From NCBI RefSeq assembly GCF_002838835.1, contig NZ_NHPP01000006.1, positions 248,001 to 312,000 on the forward strand: 64,000 bases of DNA, written 5' to 3'. Below the pieces are notes generated by a model. It was not told the origin of the DNA. It searched no databases and was given only the letters and a program-made list of their open reading frames with translations. Position numbers and translations under genes: made by a program. Shown here piece by piece: positions 9,072 through 16,758 of this stretch; position 1 is the stretch's first letter, and the number at the start of each line of letters is the position of its first letter. This DNA is from Siphonobacter sp. SORGH_AS_0500 (GTDB lineage: Bacteria; Bacteroidota; Bacteroidia; Cytophagales; Spirosomataceae).

Positions 9072-10019
9072 CTATTCAAACAAAAACTGGTAACTATGTT
9101 TTTCCGAAGTAATCGCTCCTAAGTTTTTCTTGAATCGGATTAATCCTTCGTTACGAACACCATTTTCTGTAGAAATACCCAAATCCAGAATCTGATACTG
9201 ATTAGTAAGGCAATACTGATAAAGTCCGACGTTGACCAAAATCAAAGGACTTAAGTCCAGAAATTCAGCAGCGTCGGCTGGGTATAAGGTGTAAAGAATT
9301 CTTTCATTAATCTGAACGGTGACCACCAGGGCAGCAAGTTTTCCCTGAAAGCGAGCCGTAAAAACCTGAAAAACGTTTGGTAACTGAGTTACAGATGCGA
9401 ACAAAGTTTCCAGCGACATGGTCATGGGACGCTGCTTCCGTTCGCGGGCGGCGGTAATAAAAGCGTGAACGATGGCCCAGTCCGGGTTCAGCCATTCTTC
9501 AAAATGCAACCCTTCCCGAAGGCTTTTCTTCAAACGACGATGCGTAGAATTGTGTAGAAGGTGGTCAATAGATGGTTCGTTAACGGGAAGATGCTGATTT
9601 AGCTCAGTTGTGATGACCGTAAAACCCGCCTGAAGGTAGTTACGGTGTAAGAGAGCGGCTAATTCAGGATTTAATCCATCGGGTAAAGACCTGATCAATA
9701 GACGAGTAAGGCCTTGTTTTTTTAAATGATCGAGAACTCCCTGAATAAAAAATAGAAGCGTTTCCGAAGGAATTTCCGGGTAACTTTCAATCCCGCCGAA
9801 AGTAGCTCGTCGGGGGCTCATGCCCTTGTCATTAACTATGAAAATGACTAGTCGGGCGTGTGTAAAGCCGTCTCCTTCTAATAAAAAAGTAAGCACCTGA
9901 TCGCCGGGTTGGGCCTGAGTTTTCAGGTGGGATGTTTCGTTAAAAAGAAATCGTTCGAAGAGTGGTTGCGAAACGGTTTCTGGAAATGGATATACATGAA
10001 TGGAGTAGGTGGAATTCAT
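9072..10019 (-). CDS. FemAB/GNAT-like acyltransferase-fold protein of unknown substrate
   Basis: The 315-residue protein has no signal peptide. The C-terminal half (VFTARFQGKLAALVVTVQINERILYTLYPADAAEF, then GLYQYCLTNQYQILDLGI and GLIRFKKNLGA) matches the layout of BioF2-like or FemAB-like GNAT proteins: a substrate strand, an acyl-donor helix and the closing FK-x-LGA element. Relatives transfer aminoacyl or acyl groups in cell-wall or capsule synthesis, but nothing here identifies the substrate. It starts 20 bp after the DNA glycosylase gene on the same strand, so the two are probably co-transcribed. Confidence 0.6.
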   Translation of the reverse strand: MNSTYSIHVYPFPETVSQPLFERFLFNETSHLKTQAQPGDQVLTFLLEGDGFTHARLVIFIVNDKGMSPRRATFGGIESYPEIPSETLLFFIQGVLDHLKKQGLTRLLIRSLPDGLNPELAALLHRNYLQAGFTVITTELNQHLPVNEPSIDHLLHNSTHRRLKKSLREGLHFEEWLNPDWAIVHAFITAARERKQRPMTMSLETLFASVTQLPNVFQVFTARFQGKLAALVVTVQINERILYTLYPADAAEFLDLSPLILVNVGLYQYCLTNQYQILDLGISTENGVRNEGLIRFKKNLGAITSEKHSYQFLFE

Positions 10020-10039
10020 GGTAGCAAGATAAAAACAAG

Positions 10040-10663
10040 CTATCCTTTTTTACTAACGAAAGCATTATTTCTGATGTAAAACCGATAGGGCAACTCTACG
10101 CCAACCTTAATACCGATACGGGTCGTTTGCACGACTTCAAAATCATGAAGAATCGCTGGTTCGATACGAAGTGGACTGTCCTGAATCATCCAGTAATTCA
10201 TTTCTTTATGTATGCCCATGGCGTGTACCAGACTGGCCGGGCCTTTGCATAACTGCGTGGGTTTCAACGTTCGTTCGGCGTAAGTTTTTCCGAAAAATTG
10301 TTGAATACGCTGCTGGGCAGCAATGCGGCGATGAGCCATCAACTCCAGTCCTTCGGTAGGTTGCAAAGCCCGAATCAATACCGCTTCGCCTATGCCTTCT
10401 CCACCACTGGAAATATTTACGCAATAATACTGACCGTAAATCTGATAAACGTAAATCATGCCCACGGGACCAAACATAGGAGCATTCCGGGTGGTTTTGT
10501 TACGATAGGCGTGGCAGGCTGGATCACCCGTAAGATAAGCTTCTGTTTCAACAATAATACCCGCCGTACGGCCCTCTGGACTTTCATGGACCAGCACACA
10601 TCCCAATAAATTTCGGGCTAAATCCAGCGAGGGTTGTTCATAAAATTCGGTTGACAGAGGCAT
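10040..10663 (-). CDS. 3-methyladenine DNA glycosylase, AAG/MPG family
   Basis: This 207-residue base-excision repair enzyme removes alkylated purines from DNA. Family features in order are ARNLLGCVLVHE near residue 15, IIVETEAYLTGDPACHAYRNKTTRNAPMFG near 36-65 with the catalytic Glu in VETEAY, IYVYQIYGQYYCVNI near 70, and GEAVLIRALQP. The length is normal and the ATG at 10663 is well placed. It precedes the FemAB-like gene by 20 bp, and the terminator after yicC separates it from the upstream operon. Confidence 0.93.
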   Translation of the reverse strand: MPLSTEFYEQPSLDLARNLLGCVLVHESPEGRTAGIIVETEAYLTGDPACHAYRNKTTRNAPMFGPVGMIYVYQIYGQYYCVNISSGGEGIGEAVLIRALQPTEGLELMAHRRIAAQQRIQQFFGKTYAERTLKPTQLCKGPASLVHAMGIHKEMNYWMIQDSPLRIEPAILHDFEVVQTTRIGIKVGVELPYRFYIRNNAFVSKKG

Positions 10664-10690
10664 AAGAAGTACTTTAAAAAGGCTAAAAGA

Positions 10691-10728
10691 AAACGCGGAG
10701 TAAGGAATAAAATTCCGTACCCCGCGTT
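10691..10728 (-). terminator. Terminator after the pdxA-yicC operon
   Basis: AAACGCGG pairs with CCGCGTTT, with a second inner stem (GGAAT/ATTCC). It sits 14 bp beyond the yicC stop. Confidence 0.7.
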
Positions 10729-10741
10729 TCGGTAAATCGGC

Positions 10742-11620
10742 TTATAATACGTTTGCCGTCTGTTCTTTTATCTTTTCGAGATCATCTTTCATCCCCACTA
10801 CTAAATGCTGAATCGTAGCGTCGTTGGCCTTTGAACCGATGGTATTAATCTCCCGGCCAATCTCCTGAGCCATGAAGCCAAGCTTTTTACCGTTACCTTC
10901 TTTCAGTACTTCCCGGAAGTAATTGAGGTGGGTCTGAAGGCGAACTTTTTCTTCGGCGATGTCGTATTTTTCAACGTAATACACCAATTCCTGTTCAAAG
11001 CGATTTTTATCGAAACCATCTTCGCCGAGCAAGTCGGTAATACTCTTAAGTAACCGCTCCCGAACAGCCGGAATTCGCAGGCTATCCTGCTCAGCTACCT
11101 GCTTCAAACCATTTTCAATGCCGTTGATGCAATCTCCAAAAATGGTTGTTAATACCTGACCTTCCCGGTTTCTAAATTCCTGGCATTCAGTCAGAGCAAC
11201 GCGAACGGCCTGTAAAACCGTCTGCCACTCGTCATCAGAGGATTCCGTCACGGTTTCCGTATTTAACGCATTGGGCCAGGTCATGGCAATTTTGAACATT
11301 TCCAGATCATCGAACGACTCCGTTACGTGGTAAAAACTTTCTCGCAAATCCTGAAAGTAAGTCTTGACCAGAGGGCGGTTCACCGAAACCGAAGCTTCTG
11401 CCTGAGCCGTCTTGACGACCTGTACGGAAAGTTCAATTTTACCGCGTTCCAGTTCCGTAGATAACAGGTTACGTAATTCAATTTCCCGACTGGATAAGCT
11501 ACGGGGTAATCGACAAAAAATATCTAAACCTTTGGAATTTAGAGTTTTAATTTCGGCAGTAACCTGTAAGCCATCTGCTTCAAGCACGCCCCGACCAAAG
11601 CCGGTCATGGATTTTAACAT
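10742..11620 (-). CDS. yicC: YicC/YloC family endoribonuclease
   Basis: The 292-residue protein shows both hallmark ends of the family: MLKSMTGFGRG at the N-terminus and FMAQEIGREINTIGSKANDATI near residues 248-269. YicC proteins are endoribonucleases; in E. coli YicC affects the small RNA RyhB. The gene begins 27 bp after the pdxA stop on the same strand and ends at a terminator, so the two form an operon. That is of interest because the upstream PdxA carries an Arg-rich tail of the kind seen in RNA-binding proteins. Confidence 0.93.
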   Translation of the reverse strand: MLKSMTGFGRGVLEADGLQVTAEIKTLNSKGLDIFCRLPRSLSSREIELRNLLSTELERGKIELSVQVVKTAQAEASVSVNRPLVKTYFQDLRESFYHVTESFDDLEMFKIAMTWPNALNTETVTESSDDEWQTVLQAVRVALTECQEFRNREGQVLTTIFGDCINGIENGLKQVAEQDSLRIPAVRERLLKSITDLLGEDGFDKNRFEQELVYYVEKYDIAEEKVRLQTHLNYFREVLKEGNGKKLGFMAQEIGREINTIGSKANDATIQHLVVGMKDDLEKIKEQTANVL

Positions 11621-11647
11621 AACAAAACGGATAATAACGGGAACGGC

Positions 11648-13435
11648 TTATGCTTCAGGGTTCTCGTCTGTTTTAGGTTTAGAGGGCGTTTTTGCAAATA
11701 GTAACGACTGCGAGATTTCCAGCAGTTTTCGCTGGGTTTCTTCGGGTGTTTCCTGATTTCGCTGGTAACCCGGTTTGGGTTGACGAGGAGTTTCCCGGCG
11801 TTCCTGACGGTTTTGCGGTTCTTCCCGTTTTTCCTGGTTATTCGTATTACGCTGGAAGCGATTTGCACGGTTCTGGTTCTGACGATCTTCCCGACGGGGA
11901 CGCTCGCGGGGTTGTTGAGAATCTTCCGAATTCGTAGCCGCTGGTGGCGTGGGTTGCTCCGAACGATTCTGACGATCGTTTTGCCGTTCCTGATTCGTAT
12001 TACGCTGGAAACGATTGTTACGGTTCTGACGATCTTCCCGGCGGGGGCGATCATTCTGACGTTCCTCCCGACGCGGCTGTTGAGCCTGCGAAGGTTGTTC
12101 CGTAACGGGCGTTTCCGCTAGGGTAGGTAAGGTAGTTTCGATTACCTCATCAGTGGTAGGCTGAGTTACTTCGATAATCACTTCTTCTGAAGCAACGATT
12201 ACCTGTTCTTCGCGAGGCTGACGATCTTCCCGTTTTTGACGCTCTTCGCGGGCAGGGCGATTATCTCGTTTCCGCTCCTCCCGCTGCGGACGCTCTTCCC
12301 GACTTTGCGGACGCTCGCGAGGGATCTCATCGTCCAATTTGGGATCGCGTTCTTCTTGGGTCGGGATTTCGATTAGGGGAGGAGTCGCATTAGCCCGTTC
12401 GGCCTTATCTGCTTCAATTTCATCCCACTGTTTCCGGTTACGCACGATGTCAAGGGCCGTATAAATGGCATGTAACATCGAGCTGTGATCCGCCAGATTT
12501 TTTCCGGCAATGTCATAAGCCGTGCCGTGGTCAGGGCTGGTGCGAACGATGGATAAACCCGAAGTAAAGTTAACGCCATCTTCAAAGGCCAGCATCTTGA
12601 AAGGCATGAGCCCCTGATCGTGATACATGGCCAGAATGGCATCGAATTTCTTCCAGTTACTCGCTCCAAAGAAGCCATCGGCGGGGAAAGGTCCGTACAC
12701 CAGATGGTTATTTTTACGGTATTGTTCAATAACCGGAATAATGACTTCTTTTTCTTCATTCCCCAGCAGTCCGTCTTCTCCTGCGTGTGGGTTCAGGCCC
12801 AGGACGGCAATACGAGGTTTGTTGATTCCAAAATCTTTATGTAAAGACTTGATAATCTGATTGAGTTTCTTGGAAACGGCCTCCTGACTAATGTTGGAAC
12901 GAACCCGTCCCAGTGGAACGTGACCCGTAACTACACCAATTTTCAGACGTTCTGAAACCATGAACATCAGGTATTCAGAGGACTGAAAAGCTTCCGCCAG
13001 ATACTCCGTATGGCCGGGGAACTTAAACTCCTCAGACTGAATGTTATACTTGTTGATCGGAGCCGTGACCAGAGCCGAAATCAGACCAGCTTTGAGGTCT
13101 TCTACCGCTTTGGACAAACTTTGAAAGGCTGCCTGTCCGGCCTCCGGCTGCACTTTACCCGGTTCGACATTGGTCTGACTGTCATCAAAGCAGGTAATCA
13201 CGTTTACCATTTTATGATTCAACTGATCGGCTGTAGGAGCCGGGTTCAGTTGCCAGTCTTTCATATCGTACAAGTGCTTGTAACGATTCAGAACCCGCAT
13301 CGATCCGTAAATCACGGGCGTGAAGTGTTTATTAAGGTGGTTTCCATGCAAGGCCTTGAGAATTACCTCGGGGCCAATGCCGTTATAATCACCCATACTG
13401 ATGCCGATTATCGGCTTTTGTGCTTGCTCGCTCAT
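11648..13435 (-). CDS. pdxA: 4-hydroxythreonine-4-phosphate dehydrogenase PdxA with a 250-residue disordered Arg/Glu/Gln/Asn-rich tail
   Basis: Residues 1 to about 345 are a normal PdxA, which oxidises 4-phosphohydroxy-L-threonine in vitamin B6 synthesis. ISMGDYNGIGPEV is at 12-24. Probable metal ligands are His142 (GHTEYL), His217 (NPHAGE) and His272 (YHDQG), and SPDHGTAYDIAG is near 300. The family usually stops there, at 330-350 residues. Here the frame stays open to residue 595 with a low-complexity tail full of REER, RREDRQ and NRQ strings. The segment NRFQRNTN occurs twice (474-481 and 525-532), and an acidic/hydrophobic patch at 411-440 interrupts it. The tail ends in a possible short helix (TQRKLLEISQSLLFA). 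Whether it is functional is unknown. Confidence 0.9.
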   Translation of the reverse strand: MSEQAQKPIIGISMGDYNGIGPEVILKALHGNHLNKHFTPVIYGSMRVLNRYKHLYDMKDWQLNPAPTADQLNHKMVNVITCFDDSQTNVEPGKVQPEAGQAAFQSLSKAVEDLKAGLISALVTAPINKYNIQSEEFKFPGHTEYLAEAFQSSEYLMFMVSERLKIGVVTGHVPLGRVRSNISQEAVSKKLNQIIKSLHKDFGINKPRIAVLGLNPHAGEDGLLGNEEKEVIIPVIEQYRKNNHLVYGPFPADGFFGASNWKKFDAILAMYHDQGLMPFKMLAFEDGVNFTSGLSIVRTSPDHGTAYDIAGKNLADHSSMLHAIYTALDIVRNRKQWDEIEADKAERANATPPLIEIPTQEERDPKLDDEIPRERPQSREERPQREERKRDNRPAREERQKREDRQPREEQVIVASEEVIIEVTQPTTDEVIETTLPTLAETPVTEQPSQAQQPRREERQNDRPRREDRQNRNNRFQRNTNQERQNDRQNRSEQPTPPAATNSEDSQQPRERPRREDRQNQNRANRFQRNTNNQEKREEPQNRQERRETPRQPKPGYQRNQETPEETQRKLLEISQSLLFAKTPSKPKTDENPEA

Positions 13436-13570
13436 ATCATTTCATCCGGTCAGATTATTCCATTTTCTGACGTAAATAAGCAGTTCGTAAAGCGAAGTTA
13501 CACCATCCACCTAAGAATTAGACCAGTTCGCGGATTTTTCGGAAATTCTAAGCCGAATAAAGGGAGATTG

Positions 13571-13849
13571 ATGTAGTTTGAAAAGGTTTAAACGTTTGAG
13601 GTAGTTTGAAAGTTTGAGGAAGTTTGACTGAGCGTTTGATAACTGATTGAAAAGGTTTGAAAGCTACTGAGGACCAGGTTTCACTGAGTATCCAATCAAT
13701 AGCTAGAGGACACAACGCTCACTTATCTGACGTTCAAAAGCCAATCAAATCACTCAAACAATGATCAAACATTCAAACTTTACTCAAAACTAGATCAAAC
13801 CACCTCAAACAATACTCAAACCTTCAAACTAGATCAAACCATTCAAACC
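13571..13849. repeat. Imperfect inverted repeat made of GTTTGA / TCAAAC units
   Basis: The 544-bp gap between divergent pdxA and the dehydrogenase has no ORF of note. Its left part (about 13571-13660) holds seven GTTTGA hexamers and its right part (about 13750-13849) nine TCAAAC hexamers, spaced about 8-15 bp apart. The transcript could therefore fold into a long imperfect hairpin. A smaller copy of the same design lies at 29268-29412. Confidence 0.7.
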
Positions 13850-13979
13850 CAACCCCGATTGCTGGTTTTTTTATAAAATCGAGCGAACTTTGGAGATTGC
13901 TATTGAGGTTATCCTAAGCAGGCACCGTTACTTTTTGAATGTTATGAAAGCTCAGCTCAACGACTGAGCCCCCTTTACC

Positions 13980-14918
13980 ATGAAGAAAATTTTCATTTGT
14001 GATGAAATGCACCCCAGTCTGTTTGAAATGCTCGAAACGGCGGGGTTTGACTATAGCTATCAACCTAAAGCCAAACGCGAAGAGATTCTGGAGCAGATTG
14101 GCTCCTACGAAGGACTGATGATCCGTAATAAAACGCGGGTGGACGAAGCCTTTTTGCAGGCTGCTTCCAGACTGGAATTCATTGGCAGAGCCGGAGCTGG
14201 GCTGGATTTGATTGACAAAGAAGCGTGTGACCGGCATCAGGTTCGTCTCTTTGCTGCCAATGCGGGTAATATGGATGCTGTTGGCGAGCATGCCATGGGC
14301 ATGTTACTGGCTCTGATGAACCACATTCACACGGCTGACCGGGAAGTACGTCAGAAAATCTGGTTACGTGAAGCCAATCGTGGGACCGAGCTGGGCGGTA
14401 AAACGGTGGGATTGATTGGCTATGGACATAACGGTTCGGCCTTTGCCAAACGCCTGAGTAGCTTTAATGTGAAGGTGCTGGCGTATGACAAATACCGCGA
14501 CAACTATTCCGATGCCTACGCCGAGCAGGCTACGATGGAGCAGATTTTTGAAGAAGCCGACGTATTGAGTCTGCACATCCCGCTGACGGAAGAGACGAAT
14601 TATCTGGTGAAGGAAGAATTCATTGCTCAATTCAAAAAGCCATTTTACTTGATCAACTGCTCGCGGGGCGAAATTGTGAAACTGGCGGCGGTTTTGAAAG
14701 GTTTACAATCAGGAGCGGTGTTAGGGGCGTGTCTGGATGTGCTGGAAAATGAAAAACTGCACCAGTTACCTGCCGGACCGGATGAAGTTTTTGATACCTT
14801 AGTCCAGTTACCCAACGTTATTTTTACCCCCCACGTAGCCGGATGGACACATGAAAGTTACGTGAGAATCAACGAAGTGCTGGTACAGCAAATTGCTGAT
14901 TCAGTTTTGAATAATTGA
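13980..14918 (+). CDS. D-isomer-specific 2-hydroxyacid dehydrogenase (phosphoglycerate dehydrogenase-like)
   Basis: The 312-residue cytoplasmic enzyme has an N-terminal catalytic part and a Rossmann NAD-binding part with GLIGYGHNGSAFAKRL near residues 142-157. Catalytic residues fit the family: Arg in INCSRGEIV near 230, Glu near 257 in DVLENEKL, and His in FTPHVAGWTHES near 282. Such enzymes oxidise or reduce 2-hydroxy acids; 3-phosphoglycerate dehydrogenase (serine synthesis) is the closest guess, but there is no ACT domain. The AT-rich ATPase/TOPRIM pair begins 36 bp downstream. Confidence 0.85.
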   Translation: MKKIFICDEMHPSLFEMLETAGFDYSYQPKAKREEILEQIGSYEGLMIRNKTRVDEAFLQAASRLEFIGRAGAGLDLIDKEACDRHQVRLFAANAGNMDAVGEHAMGMLLALMNHIHTADREVRQKIWLREANRGTELGGKTVGLIGYGHNGSAFAKRLSSFNVKVLAYDKYRDNYSDAYAEQATMEQIFEEADVLSLHIPLTEETNYLVKEEFIAQFKKPFYLINCSRGEIVKLAAVLKGLQSGAVLGACLDVLENEKLHQLPAGPDEVFDTLVQLPNVIFTPHVAGWTHESYVRINEVLVQQIADSVLNN

Positions 14919-14954
14919 GTGAGAGAATGATTGAATAAAATAACTACTTAAGCG

Positions 14955-16088
14955 ATGCTTCATTCCTTAGAAATTAAAAACTACCGAAACCTACGTCATC
15001 TGGTTATCCCGAAATTAGGTCGGGTTAATCTGGTGATTGGAAAGAATAATACGGGGAAGAGTAGTTTGTTGGAGGCGGTAGCGATATATATTATTTTCGG
15101 AAGTAATAATTTTTTTATTAGACTTATTAATTTCCAAATGATTAGAGGAGAAATTGATTTTTCTTCTGATTTGAAAATTATTAATGAAGCTAGTAACAAT
15201 CCTCAAATAGTATTTAACAAACTTAATGAAATTCATTTTTTGTCTTTGTTTTATAACAGAGAAATAGATAAATATTTGAAAGATGGGAAAAGTATATTTA
15301 TTAGTTCAAATAGAGGTATTTTTGAATTACATATAGTTGAATCGTATTTTAACGAAAATAATGAATTTAAAATAGCCTCAAAAAAAGACGAAATTCCAGG
15401 ACTATCATTTTCAACTGAGGTATTTGCTGGATTGAGAGTAGGGAAAGATATAGATTATATGGCTCTACCTATCAGTGGTAATACTAATTATGGGCAAAGA
15501 TCAGAAATTAATAAAAAGTTAAATAATACATGCGGGTTTGTGTCATCCAGTTTTAATCCGTTATCTGAGTCTTCAGACAGAATACATTGGGGAGCAATTG
15601 TTTTAACTGAAAAAGAGAAGTATGTAATTGATGCATTAAAAATAGTAGAACCAAGAATAGAACAACTATCATATGCAGGTGACAATCTTGGAAAACCCTA
15701 TGTTAGATTAAAAAATGAATCAATGCCAGTACCACTTCGGAGTATGGGAGATGGTATTAATAGAGTATTGAAAATCATTCTTTCAATGGTCGTCTGTGAG
15801 AATGGAACATTTATAATCGACGAATTTGAAAATGGTTTACATTATTCCGTTCAGGAAAAACTGTGGGAGATTATTTTTCAATTAGCCGATAAATTAAATA
15901 TTCAGGTTTTTGCTACTACGCATAGTAATGATACAATTAAAGCATTTGAATCTATTGTAAACAGTAATGAAAGCTATAAAGACAGCCAGTTGATTAAGCT
16001 AATAAATGTAGATGGAGATATCAAACAGGAAACCGCCGATGCAGAAGATTTGGAAATAATTGTTGAAAATGATATTGACCCACGCTAA
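14955..16088 (+). CDS. AAA (AAA_15/AAA_21, OLD-like) ATPase, probable defence-module subunit
   Basis: The 377-residue protein opens with LEIKNYRNLRHLVIPKLGRVNLVIGKNNTGKSS, the usual start of OLD/RecF-like ATPases. Walker A is at 29-37, the ABC-type signature is LRSMGDG near 255, Walker B is FIIDEFENGLH near 283, and the H-loop is in ATTHSNDTI. The middle region is divergent. The stop overlaps the next gene by one base (TAATG), so the two are translationally coupled. The gene is AT-rich: 14 of 60 bases are G or C at 15121-15180, against 32 of 60 at 14221-14280 in the preceding gene, which suggests transfer. Pairing with a TOPRIM protein recalls OLD-type and PARIS defence systems. Confidence 0.85.
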   Translation: MLHSLEIKNYRNLRHLVIPKLGRVNLVIGKNNTGKSSLLEAVAIYIIFGSNNFFIRLINFQMIRGEIDFSSDLKIINEASNNPQIVFNKLNEIHFLSLFYNREIDKYLKDGKSIFISSNRGIFELHIVESYFNENNEFKIASKKDEIPGLSFSTEVFAGLRVGKDIDYMALPISGNTNYGQRSEINKKLNNTCGFVSSSFNPLSESSDRIHWGAIVLTEKEKYVIDALKIVEPRIEQLSYAGDNLGKPYVRLKNESMPVPLRSMGDGINRVLKIILSMVVCENGTFIIDEFENGLHYSVQEKLWEIIFQLADKLNIQVFATTHSNDTIKAFESIVNSNESYKDSQLIKLINVDGDIKQETADAEDLEIIVENDIDPR

Positions 16089-16741
16089 TGAAGATAAAAG
16101 AAGAGCTCAAGGCAAAATTATTGGTAGAGGGTAATGATGATCAACATGTAGTTTGGACGCTTTGTAAAAAGCATTCTGTTGCTAAAACATTTGAAGTAAT
16201 AGATTGTGAAGGTATTGAGAAATTGCAAGATCAACTTCCTACACGTTTACGATTTGAATCAAACTTAATAGTAGGGATAATTCTTGATGCGGATACTGAT
16301 TTGACTGGGCGTTGGAGAAGTTTACAAGATCAACTGAAAAAATTAGATTATGATTTGCCTGAGAAACCTAATAGTGAAGGTACTATCATTGAATCTTCCA
16401 GTTACTATCCACGTTTAGGTATATGGCTGATGCCTGATAACTTACAAAGTTCGGGGATGCTGGAAGATTTCGCTAAAGTATTAATACCTGAACAGGATCA
16501 ATTATTAGTGGAAGTAGAAAGAGTATTATCTGAAATAGAAGCAATTCCCCGAAAAGCTATCTATAAAGATGTTCACAAAGCAAAGGCTTTAATACATACC
16601 TGGTTAGCCTGGCAGGAAGATCCCGGAACGCCAATGGGTTTGGCTATTACCAAATCGTATCTGAATCACAACCACGAATTAGCCATTCGTTTTGTAACCT
16701 GGCTAAACGCCCTTTTTAATCCAACAACAAACAACCAGTAA
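16088..16741 (+). CDS. TOPRIM-like DUF3226-type protein, partner of the upstream ATPase
   Basis: The 217-residue protein carries a TOPRIM-like pattern: KLLVEGNDDQHVV at residues 10-22 with Glu14, and IILDADTD at 64-71 with Asp67, Asp69 and Asp71. DUF3226 proteins and the nuclease half of OLD proteins share this fold, which binds Mg2+ and can cut nucleic acids. It starts on the last base of the ATPase gene, so both are made together. A role as the toxic effector of an anti-phage pair is inferred from this arrangement and the AT-rich composition. It ends only 17 bp before mutS2. Confidence 0.75.
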   Translation: MKIKEELKAKLLVEGNDDQHVVWTLCKKHSVAKTFEVIDCEGIEKLQDQLPTRLRFESNLIVGIILDADTDLTGRWRSLQDQLKKLDYDLPEKPNSEGTIIESSSYYPRLGIWLMPDNLQSSGMLEDFAKVLIPEQDQLLVEVERVLSEIEAIPRKAIYKDVHKAKALIHTWLAWQEDPGTPMGLAITKSYLNHNHELAIRFVTWLNALFNPTTNNQ

Positions 16742-16758
16742 CAAACAACTCAACTACG

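Noticed and set aside
11614-12054. 146-codon frame on the minus strand inside pdxA
   Set aside because: It is the shifted frame of the repetitive PdxA tail, rich in Ile/Arg from the same codons; the pdxA frame fits the known core without a break.
13571-13849. Possible CRISPR array from repeated TCAAAC
   Set aside because: The repeats are only six bases, irregularly spaced and inverted between halves.
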